Assembly (NCBI GenBank): GCA_037178625.1
Contig: CM074136.1
Location: 1,798,001-1,862,000 of the forward strand
Direction of reading: 5' to 3'
From: Skeletonema tropicum
Lineage: Eukaryota > Bacillariophyta > Thalassiosirophyceae > Thalassiosirales > Thalassiosiraceae
Length of the DNA stretch: 64,000 nt
Part shown: in pieces, positions 42,659 through 53,700 of the stretch
Position numbering within the stretch: the first letter of the stretch is position 1
Layout of the letters: every line of letters starts with the position of its first letter
Notes under the pieces: model-generated
The model's database searches: none
What the model saw: only the letters and a program-made list of their open reading frames with translations
Told to the model about the DNA's origin: nothing
Made by a program: the position numbers and the translations under genes

Positions 42659-43195
42659 ATGAAACAATCAGCGACTACACTTGCTCTTGGCTACTGCCTG
42701 ATGCATAGCGTTGTGAACGCATTTGCACCATCGGCGCCACAAAGAAGTGTGAGGCAACAATCCAAATCATCCGCACTGGACATGTGGGTCCCCGATGATG
42801 CATCTATGTTGTCACATTCTCTAGAACATGCATCGACATTAATTTCTACGATTGATTCAGATATTGCATCCATTCCAGATGATCAGTTTAGGAAAGTTTT
42901 CGCTGGTGGTGGGCTCATCATGGTTGGATCCGTCCTCTCTACAATTTTTGTTGGCTTTCTAGTTGAGTCAGGAGGTGGCGGATATGCCGACCTAGTGGCT
43001 GAGACCTATGCAGAACAAGATTTTGATTCTTTGGATTCAATGGGTATGTCAGCTGAACAAAAAAAGGAAACCGAGGAGATGTTGAGATCTTTCAGAGAAA
43101 AGAAGATGAGAAAGGCTGGAACTTGGACTCAAGAAGATGAAGAGAAAAAACAACAACTGATTGAAGAGAAGGATATGTTCAGTGATTATGATTAA
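42659..43195 (+). CDS. Plastid-targeted single-helix protein, function unknown
   Basis: The intronless 178-residue frame starts with a signal peptide (LALGYCLMHSVVNA) that ends at A-F-A-P-S, an exact ASAFAP-type motif, followed by a basic Ser/Gln-rich transit segment (QRSVRQQSKSS). The mature part has one membrane helix (GGLIMVGSVLSTIFVGFLV, about residues 82-100) and then a charged helical tail with a KKMRKAGTW stretch. No family is recognised. It lies downstream of the translocator gene on the same strand and may be a small thylakoid or envelope protein. Confidence 0.7.
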   Translation: MKQSATTLALGYCLMHSVVNAFAPSAPQRSVRQQSKSSALDMWVPDDASMLSHSLEHASTLISTIDSDIASIPDDQFRKVFAGGGLIMVGSVLSTIFVGFLVESGGGGYADLVAETYAEQDFDSLDSMGMSAEQKKETEEMLRSFREKKMRKAGTWTQEDEEKKQQLIEEKDMFSDYD

Positions 43196-43393
43196 TTTTA
43201 TAGTTTGGGAAACTGGGGGATCGGAAAATATTATTCGACGCTATCCAGTTTTGATGCTCAATGTGATTGTAACGAGTAAAGAAAATTTCTCTGAGTCTGG
43301 AAGAACCATTTAGTGAGATTATTCTACTACGTAATGTTAGACAAGAGACAACTTGCTATTACAAGATTTAGCATTTCGTAGCATCAACTACTT

Positions 43394-45801
43394 CTATTCT
43401 TCTTTGCTGGACTCAGCAGCTTTAGTAGCGTTTTCTTCGTCGACTTTTACTTCCTTGAATGGTACTGCAACATCTTCAACAATTACTCCATCCCGTTCAG
43501 TTGCCAGGCTTGGCTCCTCCATAAATTGCTCGAGATCTGAAGTCAGATTCTTTTTTAAGTACACATGATCGATCATTCTGTAGCCCATAACAGCATTGGC
43601 AGCCATCCAACCACCAACTATGGATGCCGAGAATGAATCGCCAACCGTCAGGTCGGCACCGCCAACGAAAAGACCAGGATAAGAGGTTTCTGGACGATTG
43701 CCCTTAATGGCAAAGCGAGCTGGACAGTGTGTTAGACCCGACCTAACGGGACCGTAAATCTGAGTGCATATGATGTTGTCTGATGGAGATAACGAAGCGA
43801 GAAAAGGAGTTAAGTCAGAAGTTGTAAAACGAGTGATTCAGAGAAGACAACATGAAGAGAAGCTTACCTTCGAGCTGAGGAAATGTCTGTACCAAATCTT
43901 TCATCACTCGGTCCATTAATCTTCCCATTTCACCCGAGGTTGAGCTTCCTCCGCTCTTAAGAATTGAATAGATCTGAGGTTTGGTATCAAACGCTCGCAC
44001 GAAGTCATCGCATGCCTCAACAGTTACCACACATGTGGAAATAGGCCCATATCGATCATGCCAGGACGGATCTTTCGCGCTGGGAAAGGACACTTTCATC
44101 CACGACTCTCCAGTTTGAAATTTGCATCGTCTTGTCATCTTCTTCGCAGTGGACGAAGTTGCACTCTTGCTTTGCTTTCCTCTTCTACCCACGGAGGTGG
44201 TTTCGGTTTCTTCAGTTGCTTCACCCTCTGTGATTGAATCATCTCCACCAGAGTCTACGCCAATTGTTCCAAATCTTATTTGACCTGTGGCCTGATCCAT
44301 TTCGTCGTAGGGCAAGGAAGCATTGGGTAGTCGATACCAATCAGCTCCTGTCAAATTCAAATCAGACTTGGTACCTTTCAGACCAACCATAATCTTCATC
44401 AAAGGGCGACGTTCCGATACAGCAGGCAAGCCCGCTGGGACCCCATGGGCAGTACGGGTCTCAGCTGGCAAGAGGTTCAAAAAGGTTGGGATAAAACCCA
44501 ACATGGATATAACACTGCCATCATCTTTCGATACTTTGATGTCCATGCCATTCTGAAGTCGAATTCCTTTACATTTTGGCTTTGGTCCCTTCAATGGATC
44601 GCTGTCTTCGCCGTCTGCCTTCTTCGTCGTCTCGTTCTTCTCCTCATCTAGTTTCTCAAACAACAACTCTTGTAGACTCACACCAGCCACGACCCTACCC
44701 CCGCACTGCTCAATGACACTCGTCAACGCATGGCAAATCGCGCGTGGCCCACCCACTGGATAGGCTACACCCTCTTCACTTGTCATGGCACAAATATTGG
44801 TCACATGCGCCGCCATACTTGTCTTATCAGGGCACAGATTCTCATTCATCATCCCGATTGCTGCCATCAATGATCGTACGTGAGTGTTGAGTGGAAGACA
44901 TTTATTGAGGAATGCAGAAGCAGTTCGAACAGATGCTTCTTGGTAGGGATTCGATTCCTTGGCGGCAAAAAGTTTGCTGAGGTAGTAATCGGCCGAACCG
45001 GCATTGATTTGATTGCATGCTTTCAAATAACTGAGAGAGTTCGAGTTGCCGTTGTCTTTCCCGTCAAGATCGACACCAGGGAAGCCGTCACCCAAGCATG
45101 TGGAGCAATATTCTGCCAAGGAAGCCACACTCCCAGTGGCATTGAGAACGACGGGTATACATTCCGCAGAGGTATTATCAGTTCCCAACCCAGGAACGGA
45201 TAGGATGGAATGAGCATATCCATCCAAGTTGGAACCAATGCGTGAGAAGCGAATTCCACCCTGAGTGTCCGTGGTGGTACAAAGCGCCGGAGCCAAGAGT
45301 TCCTGTTGACGCGATAGCGAAGTCACATTAATTCCATCAATATCGAAAGGAATCTTCTTGCCAAGTACCGACGAATTCTCGTCTCCCAAGGTAACACATC
45401 CCGAAACATCATCACGAGGAGACAAGACCACCAATTTTTTACCAGCACGTGCCAATAATGCAGCCGCATACAGCGTCTCAGGACCACTCCCCAACAAAAT
45501 CACATCATATTCCTCATCACGCAAACTCAAATCGGCAGGATTGAATTTGGTCCCCACAGGAGTATCCAACAATGCATACTTGGCCTTGGTTTCTTCCTCT
45601 TCACTCAAGTTGTTGTTCTCATCTCCATCAATCGCACTGGCATAGTACGCATCCACCGCAGCAATCTTTTTCGGCATACCACCAATCCTCTTACGTTTAC
45701 GTCGATCCATCTCCCACTTCCCAAGAATGACCAACCCCACCAAAGCCCATGGCTGCAATCCCTACCAAGAAGAATGTTGCCGCCAACAATAGTGCATCCA
45801 T
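43394..45801 (-). CDS. FAD-dependent oxidoreductase of the CRTISO/RetSat/PYROXD2 type
   Basis: Such enzymes isomerise or saturate carotenoids or retinoids, or are uncharacterised amine-oxidase-like flavoproteins. Exon 1 ends at 43868 (CTCGAAG^GTAAGC) and exon 2 spans 43394-43779 (acceptor CCATCAG). FAD-binding YDVILLGSGPETLYAAALLARAG is near the start. AYPVGGPRAICHALTSVIEQCGG lies mid-protein, and PGLFVGGADLTVGDSFSASIVGGW closes the flavin site in exon 2. The safe start is the Met at 45720. A hydrophobic leader can be read from 45801 (MDALLLAATFFLVGIAA) only if the frame shifts +1 near 45750 into ALVGLVILGKWEMDRRKRK. A Ser/Thr/Glu-rich insert (residues near 510-545) is atypical. The substrate is not predictable. 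Confidence 0.65.
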
Positions 45802-45871
45802 CCTCACTCCATTCCGATGCATCATGAATAACACCATGATACTCGTAGTCTTCCCCACGGGCGGTCCACTC

Positions 45872-46441
45872 TTACGAAATGGCTGAGAATGCCCCCATGG
45901 CATACTTGCGTTGGACATTCTTGATGAATATTTCGACATTTGGATGGGATTCAATGAATGGACGGAAACGACCGTACTTTTCATCCAATAGACGTTCGAA
46001 TTTGGCAGCGTTGGCGTGAACTTTCCAGGAGTTGGTGGAGGTGGAGAAGTGTTGGGAGGTGGTGGTTAGTAGCTCGGTGAGGTTTTCAATGTCTTGTTGG
46101 GAGGAGAAGAGACGGTTTGATGATGGAGGTAGTGCATCTTGTTGTTGTAGGATGTTGCCATCTAAATCCAACTCGACTTCGACTTCCTCATCGCCCTTTT
46201 CTGCCGCCGCCGCCGCTGCAAACTGATTAACATGCTCATAGTTCAACACCGCATCAGCATACTCTTCGACACTCTGCACAGCAAGATCGGTCATTGCCGG
46301 ACCCAAGATGGATGAGACTACATCTGGAGAGATTTGACCAACGACTAGTGTGGGAGATGCAAACTTTGGCTTGTTGGCGGCGGTTTGTGTCTGCTGCTGT
46401 TTGGCATCCCGTCTTCGTTTGGGGGATCTGCCCATGCGCAT
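45872..46441 (-). CDS. Hypothetical 189-residue protein
   Basis: The intronless frame starts MRMGRSPKRRRDAKQQQ. A basic N-terminus is followed by SPTLVVGQISPDVVSSILGP, an Ala run, an acidic patch (EVEVELDLDG) and a conserved-looking helical C-terminus (KFERLLDEKYGRFRPFIESHP, VEIFIKNVQRKYAMGAFS). The stop overlaps a good donor (TTTC^GTAAGAG), so a further exon is possible; no acceptor joins it in frame to the FAD gene just downstream. Function is unknown. Confidence 0.5.
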   Translation of the reverse strand: MRMGRSPKRRRDAKQQQTQTAANKPKFASPTLVVGQISPDVVSSILGPAMTDLAVQSVEEYADAVLNYEHVNQFAAAAAAEKGDEEVEVELDLDGNILQQQDALPPSSNRLFSSQQDIENLTELLTTTSQHFSTSTNSWKVHANAAKFERLLDEKYGRFRPFIESHPNVEIFIKNVQRKYAMGAFSAIS

Positions 46442-46732
46442 CTTGGAAAGTGTTGTTGGTGGTGGTTATTACTGTAGTAGAGAGGTGGCACAATGATAGT
46501 GCAAGGGCAACGTTATCGTTGCTCTATCATCAATGATTGTGCGCTTGTGATCTCATGATCATTATATTTTGCCAGGTGGAACTTGCTTGAACTGAACGAA
46601 GATGCTTCCCGCACTTTTTGGGATTGTGTTGAAGGTTCTTTGCTCTTTGCTCACGATGACGATGACACAGCTTGATGCTTTCGTAGGAGTAGTTGTTACG
46701 TGCTGATCGAATAAAGGAGTGAGGAGAAGATC

Positions 46733-49367
46733 ATGGACGGGTGCCTGAATAGTACAAGAAGCGCTACTGACGATGCCGAGTGTAGACGACAGCGCAGTCG
46801 GCGGCGGAGGCGGAGCTGCAAAAAGAGACCACGGAATAACCCTGCTTGCAAACCTCATCGCACTTCCATAATAGCAGCCGCAGCAGCAGCATGTTGCTCA
46901 ATAATCTTGGCTACACATCTTTCGCCAAGGGCAGCATGCTTTGTTCTACCCAGAAGTGGTGACAGCATATATCAGCAAAATAGAGACTTGAATACACATC
47001 ATCACGTGCAACAAAAGGATAGAATTTCACAACAGGAAAGTAGCAGTAGCAGTAGCAGTGCAGAGTTTGAACGAAGAATAAATGCTCCACTACCTCCATC
47101 AATGCGAGATGATGATCATGAACAAGATAGAGACAATCAGCTACGCAACAGCAATGATCAAGGCGATACGAGCTCATCATCATCATCAACAATTTATGTA
47201 GTTTCCAGTCTGGTCAATGAACTTGGTGAAAAAATACTGGAACAGAGCAATAATAATGCACCATCCAAACAACAACAGCAACAACAACAACGCAGCACTA
47301 CTTCATCAACAAATTATTCACAATCCTCATCCCTCTCACGAATATCCAAAGCCCACCGAAGCATGATGGCCAAAACATCCAACATGAGACGACAACGATT
47401 CGTCACTGGAAAATATCCCCTCTACGTCACCGTCAAACAAAACCCTACCAAAAAGTGGTTGGGACTAGCCGAATCACAAATTTGCTTAAATGGGACCAAT
47501 ATTGAAAAGAGTACGGCATCGTATGATATCTTTCATTGGTTGGATGAACAGGAACGGAGAGAGTTGCATGGAGATTATGAGTTGTTGAGTATGGAGCTCT
47601 TGGCGGAAATACATGTCAAGAAACCTGGATATGTGAATATCTTGCCCAAGAGTGGAGCTGGGTCGTCATTATTGACATCGCCGACGTTGTTTGATTGGAA
47701 GAGTTGGAAATTACGTGATAGTATTAGTGAGGACTTACAACAGAACTTAAATCCGTCATCATTTGAAGAAGACTTGTCCGAACGAGATCGGTTATGGATA
47801 ACTGGCTTTTCTCTCACCAAGAATAGAGGTGAGTTGCACACTCTGGATGTTGAGACGGGGACAATGTCTAATGTGAATGAAATGACTGCGAGGGCGATTA
47901 AATGGCCCAATGAGGTTACTTCGATACCACGACAGCAATATGATAACATGAAAACCAGTAATGATGAGCAGCTGGAAGATGCACTCTTGGTTACAGATGG
48001 ATTTCTCGTGCCGGGCAAAGATAAGGGCGGACTATACGTTGTGCGGAATCCGACAAATAGTGTCACCGAGAGAAGGGTGTGTCTCACTGGAGTGATGAAC
48101 TTACAAGGTGACATCATCAATGGAGAAAGCGACTGGTTCTATCACAGAGCTATTTGGATGGATATGACTGGAGATGGACGTCAGTCAATTTTGGCAGCAA
48201 GAGCGAAACTTCCTCTCCTCAAAGGAAAAGGAAATTCCCAAGACGATAACAATGGAGGAACTTTGGGAAAAGGTCAGCTTGTTTGGTTGGAGCGGCCAAT
48301 GCCACACACAGTCGATGAACGAACTGGGACTCCATTAGATGTTGATGGGACTGTGTTTGACCCGTTTAGTCCTGCCAACACTCCATGGAAATTACGCGTC
48401 TTGGATGAGGGACCGGATGTCATGTTCAGTGTCGCAGATTTAGATCCTCAAGATGATACAATAGAAGTTATCGCGAGTCAATTCTTCAGTAAGAAGCTTT
48501 CGTTGCATTCGATTCAACTTGGGCTTGAGCCAAAGGTCACTTTTCGAAGAGTTATTGACGATCGATGTGGAGCTGCCTTTAGCTCTGTCCTTGCAGATTT
48601 AGATGGACTGACAACAATGCAAGACGCTGACGCTGCGCATTATCCTATGGTTGTGGATAGTGGGAGTACTGTCGTTTCTCTGAACAGAAACGATGCGTTT
48701 TCACACTTGCTAGTGACAAGTCATGAATGCAGCTATGCAGATGGTAGTGGCGAAGCAGAAGAACGTCGTGCTTCTACTACTACTGACACGGAAGAAGACT
48801 TTGAGAGCGAAGTCACAGTGAGCTCTGCGAACAGCGCAGCTGTGTCTAGTACCGCACAATCCAAAATTGACGGTGGTTCATTATTTGCCTACCGTGTACC
48901 AACTGGAAAAGACGCTTGGAAGTCAAAACCATGGACACGTTCGGTTATAGCCACCGGCTTTAAGGTTCAGGGTCAACTAAGCAACATGATCAATCCAGGC
49001 GCCCCGGGATTTGTCTATTCGTTCTTTCCCACACGAGAAGGCGGCATAGGTAGCGACAAGAAGTGGCATCGGCCCTTGATAGGCTTATCTGGAGACTGTG
49101 CAGAATCTGCGTACATCCTACGACCGATAGAAGAAGATACGATTGAGGACAGGGGAGGATAGGAGTACAAAATATGCCCTGATGTGCGAGATTAAGTGCT
49201 CATCAACTGTCGGAAGTTTGGCTGTTGGCTACGATGATTTCTACACAGATGTTGCTGAACAACAGAGTGGTTACGCCAAAATTTATGTTCCGTGCTATGA
49301 ACAAGATAAGGTGCTTGTATTCGCGTTGGGAAGTGGTGAGGATGAAGATGTGGATGACGGTTGGTGA
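46733..49367 (+). CDS. FG-GAP/VCBS-like repeat protein with an N-terminal membrane segment
   Basis: This is a predicted secreted or plastid-directed beta-propeller-like protein. An Arg-rich N-terminus precedes a hydrophobic segment (TSIIAAAAAACCSIILATHL, residues 45-64) ending in AACFVLP. Long Ser and Gln runs follow, then repeats of FG-GAP character: WMDMTGDGRQSILAARAK, FSVADLDPQDDTIEVIASQ and SSVLADLDG. The main frame ends at 49162. The C-terminal strands continue in the +1 frame from about 49145 (RSTKYALMCEIKCSSTV, YAKIYVPCYEQDKVLVFALG) to 49367, so a frame break near 49140 (GAGGACAGGGGAGGATAGG) splits the gene. Function is unknown; there are no enzyme motifs. Confidence 0.6.
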
Positions 49368-49596
49368 TACTCAAATAAAGTAAATCAATAATGAGTCGAA
49401 TTTTCGCGACCATTTTTCACGTTCTAACCCATGGACTAATGAGGCCGAGGCCGAGGATGAATCGATCGGACTGATGTTCACGCAAAGTATCGTAAGGCTT
49501 AAAAGTACCCCCCCCCCTAACTCACTCAGTAATACATGTTGTATGTAAATTCATTATCTGTATTGGTTGACCTTCAATCTTTCTATCTACTGCTTC

Positions 49597-51354
49597 TCAA
49601 AAATTTGCATTGAACTTCTCCACAAATCGCAGCACACTCTTCCTTATATCTTTGACAAGCAAATTTCGGCAAGCAACCGCATCTTCTGGGTTCACATTTT
49701 CTCCACTGGGTGCCTTCTTCCAACCTGAAATATCCACCTCCAATTCTTCTTCTGCAGTCGTTGCAGAGTTAATGTCTGGCAGAGCCAATTTACCAGAAGC
49801 AATTTTATCATCTCCGTCATCTAAAATATCATACTTGACGCTGGTGTGAAAGTCATAAATGTAGCGCTTCTTCCCCCCAGCAAGGGCCACACTTGCATCA
49901 CCAGTCACACTCTCAACCTCCTTGACTACCGCAACGTAAGTGGATTGTTCTGCGTTGTTGGCAGTAAAGACGGCAGTTGCTTCCTTTAGACATTCAGTAA
50001 GGCATGCTCTACACCACTCAGAAGTATCTTTCTCTTCCCACGTCGTACCAGAAGCGTTCCACGCACTCCCAACAGATGATGTATTGGTCAATGATGTCGG
50101 CGACGCAGTAGTTGAACTAGGCGCAGAAGATACCTCCTCCAGCTTCTTTGGCTTGATGCATCCGATGAGTTCCTTCTCTTTCTCTGTCTGCTCTCGGTTA
50201 AAGTACGAAGTTGTCCTCCCGTCCGACGTCTTTTTGTACCCTCTCAGCATTGCCAACTCTTTCTCAGTCAATTCATCATCACTCGAATCATCATCTTTGT
50301 TCTGACTACTTGCTGCCTTTTGAGCCGCTCGAGCCTTTCGCCTTTCTTCTTTCTTACGATCTTCCTCTTCCTTCTTGGCCTTTTTTCGTGCCTTTGCTTC
50401 ATCTTCGTCCTTCTTCTTCTTTGCCTTGTCCCAATCTTCATAACTAATAGCCTCTTCCGGAGGTTCCGAAGACATTCGTCGTACACATTCATCTTCCCAT
50501 TCTTGCTTCCTCTTCTTGAGCGCTTCAGCATCACGACGTTCCTGCTCCTTCTTCTCTTCCTGTTTGCGTTTCTCTTCCTCTTCTTTATCGGAATAGAGCA
50601 ATGATCCGCTTTTGGAGAATGCCTTTTGAAGCCGCGCTTTTTCTTTCTGTTTGAGGTCCTCCAAACTCTTTTTGATCGCAAGCAATTCTTTCTTGACGGC
50701 GGTGTTTGTGGGATCTAATTTATAGGCCTGTTTCAAATCAGCACGGGCAGCATCCACATCCCCTATTGCACGAGATGCCACTGCTCTACGATACAAGGCT
50801 TTTACATTTTGATTGTCCACTTCCAAGGCCTTTGAAGCGACATCCCTTGACATTTTGTGTTTGTTCTGCTTGAAACAAACCATGGAAAGATTCGTCTGCA
50901 GGACTAATGATGAGTTGTTTCACTTGATCATCCCCTGTATTCCCCTGATTGAGATTTTTCAACAAGTGTCGTGCCATGTCGATAGGATCTGGCCGCTGAG
51001 ATGAGATCACCGGTCTTGTAATGATTGTTGCCATCTTCTTTGTGATTCATGGCTTGAAGAAGTGCTTCGGTAGGATCCACCGGTGTTTTCTTGTCGTCTA
51101 CGTCGGTACCGTCCTCCGTGGATTCGGTGCTAACACTTTCCGAAATGCTTTCGTCGACGGCAGCAGCCAGCAGCACCAGCAGCAGCACCAGCACCAGCGG
51201 TAGATTCAGCAGGATTAGCGTCTTCGGTAGTTTCGACCGTAGGATTTGCGTCTCCATCGTCTTTAGCTTCTTCGTCCACCGCCATCGGGACAGCGTCTTC
51301 TTCTCCGCTAGGAGGGATGGCATAGTCCTCTACAGTGTTTCTCACTTCAGTCAT
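49597..51354 (-). CDS. TPR protein with C-terminal Aha1 N-type domain (Hsp90 co-chaperone-like)
   Basis: TPR domains dock on Hsp90/Hsp70 tails, and Aha1 N-domains stimulate the Hsp90 ATPase, so this is probably a chaperone cofactor. From MTEVRNTVEDYAIPPSGEED (51354) an acidic leader leads to TPR helices (ALLQAMNHKEDGNNHYKTGD, VASKALEVDNQNVKALYRRA, ADLKQAYKLDPTN). A long charged coiled coil follows (about 50300-50650), then the Aha1-like domain: WNASGTTWEEKDTSEWCRAC, GKKRYIYDFHTSVKYDI, KLALPDI and KSVLRFVEKFNANF. Three separate net +1 changes are needed to read it through: in a GCT repeat near 51180, near 50975 (GAAAAATCTCAAT), and near 50905 (ATTAGTCCTGCAG). The last 429 codons (50883-49597) are one clean frame. 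Confidence 0.65.
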
Positions 51355-51619
51355 TGCTTGCCCTATCTATTGTGGCTGTACCATTCGATCTCCATGGAGG
51401 ATAAGTGTGGGTTTTGTGGCTTGCCAGAGATTGTGGGGCGCCATTTCTTATAATGTTTCTTGCATGCAGTTTCTTGAAATGAAAATGTCTCGGTGTCAAC
51501 AATGTTGTCATGAAATCCACCGAGATCAACGAAAACAGAACAAATGCAACGATCATATCAATCACAACATATAAAGATATCTTTCAACGCAGCATCAACA
51601 TCAACTGAACACTTCTCAA

Positions 51620-52306
51620 ATGTTTCCCAACCCCAGTGCCAAATCCTTTACGCCTACTTCGGCCTTGGAATTCGCCATCTACAACGATGGGGTTCCGAGC
51701 TCCACTTTCTATGGGGGCGAACACGATGTTCTACAGAGCATCACCGAGGAGGCGATCGAAACTTGCTTTCCTCCTAGTGCCGAAGATGTAAGATTCTTGA
51801 TACCTTTTACTTTTAGTTGCTTCCTTTTACTTTTGGGGATTTCATGTATGACGTCGTTTGTCAGTGTACTGCATCCATCTCACAACTTCTCTGGTGTCAT
51901 CATCTCTCCTGCCTCGCTCACTGTTCTCATCTATCAGGCCGCCGAGTTAGATGCCGCCGAAGACTTTGTTGAAACAATGGCATGGCTCTCCTTCCTTGAT
52001 GAGTGCGATGAACGTGCACGATTTAGCTTTGAAGGACTTGGAAAGCGTTGGTCTGCTAGGCGCGCTGCCGGCCTTGTCGGAAAACCCAATCCAATGAGAG
52101 AGGGTGTGACTCGTACAAGATCTGGAACGTCCACTGGCAGTCTTTCGGATGAGACTGATTTAATTTCGTATACCCCTAGGAAGTTTGAGGAGAAGCCTCG
52201 TAGGATTGGCAAGATGCATGGAGGTCAGCAGTACGGTCATGTTCCTAGGAATGTCAAGACTAGTCATAAGAAGAGTCTTATTCAGCAACCTCGCAAGCAA
52301 AACTAA
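51620..52306 (+). CDS. Hypothetical 178-residue protein
   Basis: Exons 51620-51787 and 51938-52306 are joined by a phase-0 intron (GAAGAT^GTAAGATTC to CTATCAG). The product starts MFPNPSAKSFTPTSALEFAI. After a globular first half with acidic helices (AEDFVETMAWLSFLDECDE, RFSFEGLGKRWSARRAAG), it ends in a basic, Ser/Arg-rich tail (RNVKTSHKKSLIQQPRKQN). No family is recognised. The reading is supported by the exact frame fit of the splice sites. Confidence 0.6.
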   Translation: MFPNPSAKSFTPTSALEFAIYNDGVPSSTFYGGEHDVLQSITEEAIETCFPPSAEDVRFLIPFTFSCFLLLLGISCMTSFVSVLHPSHNFSGVIISPASLTVLIYQAAELDAAEDFVETMAWLSFLDECDERARFSFEGLGKRWSARRAAGLVGKPNPMREGVTRTRSGTSTGSLSDETDLISYTPRKFEEKPRRIGKMHGGQQYGHVPRNVKTSHKKSLIQQPRKQN

Positions 52307-52554
52307 CCTGCCAATCGTGGCCGTTGCGCTGTGTCTGTATGAATGCAATGCGTCTTCCCGAGGCTACTAAATAGCCTCCATCTTTGTTTAACTCTATCCT
52401 TGATCAAATGTGTGCCTATCTCAATAGAACACCAACATAAAAACAACAAAAAAATACAGTGTACATCGTTGTACATAACAAAACAAAATCTAAAATAACT
52501 AAGTACAAATCATTATCATTGACTGGATAAACGTAAGAGAAGTTGTTCCGTCTA

Positions 52555-53209
52555 TCAAAGTTGATTGAATCCATTCACCAATCTTTTGACGCTTGTTGTG
52601 AATCTTTCTGATGTTATCTTTGCATTGATGTCTGAAAACGGATTGAGGAGAGATTCTGTATAAAATCGATGCACGTAACTCTGATAAATGGAAGAAGTAT
52701 CAGCTCTTTTTGTGAGGAGACAAATAGTATTTGGTTTTCAAAGAATAACAATTGACCAGTAAAATACTTACAAGCAATGTCTTTAACTCAACGTCACGTG
52801 ATTTCAGAAGCTGCACATTGTCTGGCGCTATACCATCTTCCACTATTGTCACGTAGTTGGCATTGGTTGTAACATAACCATATGCATTAAAACTATCCAT
52901 TGAACAAAGCAACCCCACCCAACAAGCATCGGCCCCCGTAGCACCTGGCTTTTTCCATTTCCCCTCTGCTAATATCTCATCTAACCTCTCGCTGGCAGCA
53001 TGCAGCATAAATTCATATTTGGCGTCACAAGACCATTCAGATGTTTGTGATAGGCTCTCTTCTACTAAAATGTCCCCAAAGAAGTCAGCACCAATAGTGT
53101 CATTTTGGCCGTACTGACCGAATAATAGATCGGAGGATTCGACAAATGAGCGCATGTAGAGTGGTTTGCCACTCCGCCGGCTGACGACCCCAATAGCTGC
53201 GAGTGACAT
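52555..53209 (-). CDS. TRAPPC2L: TRAPPC2L-like trafficking complex subunit
   Basis: This is a small longin-fold (sedlin family) subunit of the TRAPP tethering complex in ER-Golgi and Golgi traffic. Exon 1 is 52772-53209 and exon 2 is 52555-52680. The donor TTGCTT^GTAAGT and acceptor TTATCAG join in phase 0, giving 187 residues. The start MSLAAIGVVSRRSGKPLYMR begins the first beta strand. Next are KYEFMLHAASERLDEILAEG, WVGLLCSMDSFNAYGYVTTN and, across the splice, a YVHRFYTESLLNPF-type C-terminal helix that continues to RLVNGFNQL. A hydrophobic extension upstream in the same frame is not part of the fold and is taken as untranslated. Confidence 0.78.
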
Positions 53210-53576
53210 GGCTGATTTAAAGCAGATATTGACAGCAACCTCTGATACATTCAACCGAACAACAAACACCAACAACACAAGCACAAAAGCACCAACAAGC
53301 AACAGCACCGTCACTTTTATGCTTGTTCATTTTCCGCTCCCCCTGACTGCCTTCATTCTCACTTTTCACTATCTATGGTACCTATTACGAAGAATCCCAT
53401 TTGCTCACCAGATTCGTTCCTGCCTGATTGCAGTGGCAGAAGTGGAGCGAGACGAAGCAACATGCACATGCTCTTGTAAGTATCTCTTCCTTGAGCTCTA
53501 CCACTCCTGATAAGCTAATACATAATTTCACCCTAAATTAACCTACATGATCATAAGTATACACCTTCATCGATAA

Positions 53577-53700
53577 ACTCCACGAGATTTCAAAATTTCA
53601 TCACATCGCGTCATCAACTTATCTCTGATAACTAGATGATAATATCTCATCACATCGAGTCATTAAACTCCACGAGATGATAAGATTTCATCAACTCGAT
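53577..53700. repeat. Short repeats around the end of the kinase-like gene
   Basis: AAACTCCACGAGAT followed by A/T-rich spacing and TTTCATCA occurs at about 53577 and again at 53665, the second spanning the stop codon of the 53663 gene. CATCACATCG occurs twice in between. They look like a local duplication of the gene's last codons into its 3' flank. Confidence 0.55.

Noticed and set aside
50268..50681. Arg/Lys-rich minus-strand ORF
   Set aside because: It is another frame of the charged coiled coil of the TPR-Aha1 gene and has only composition bias.
53210..53314. Membrane-helix N-terminus for the TRAPPC2L gene
   Set aside because: The longin fold of this family starts directly at MSLAAIGVV (53209); the upstream hydrophobic codons are most likely 5' untranslated sequence.
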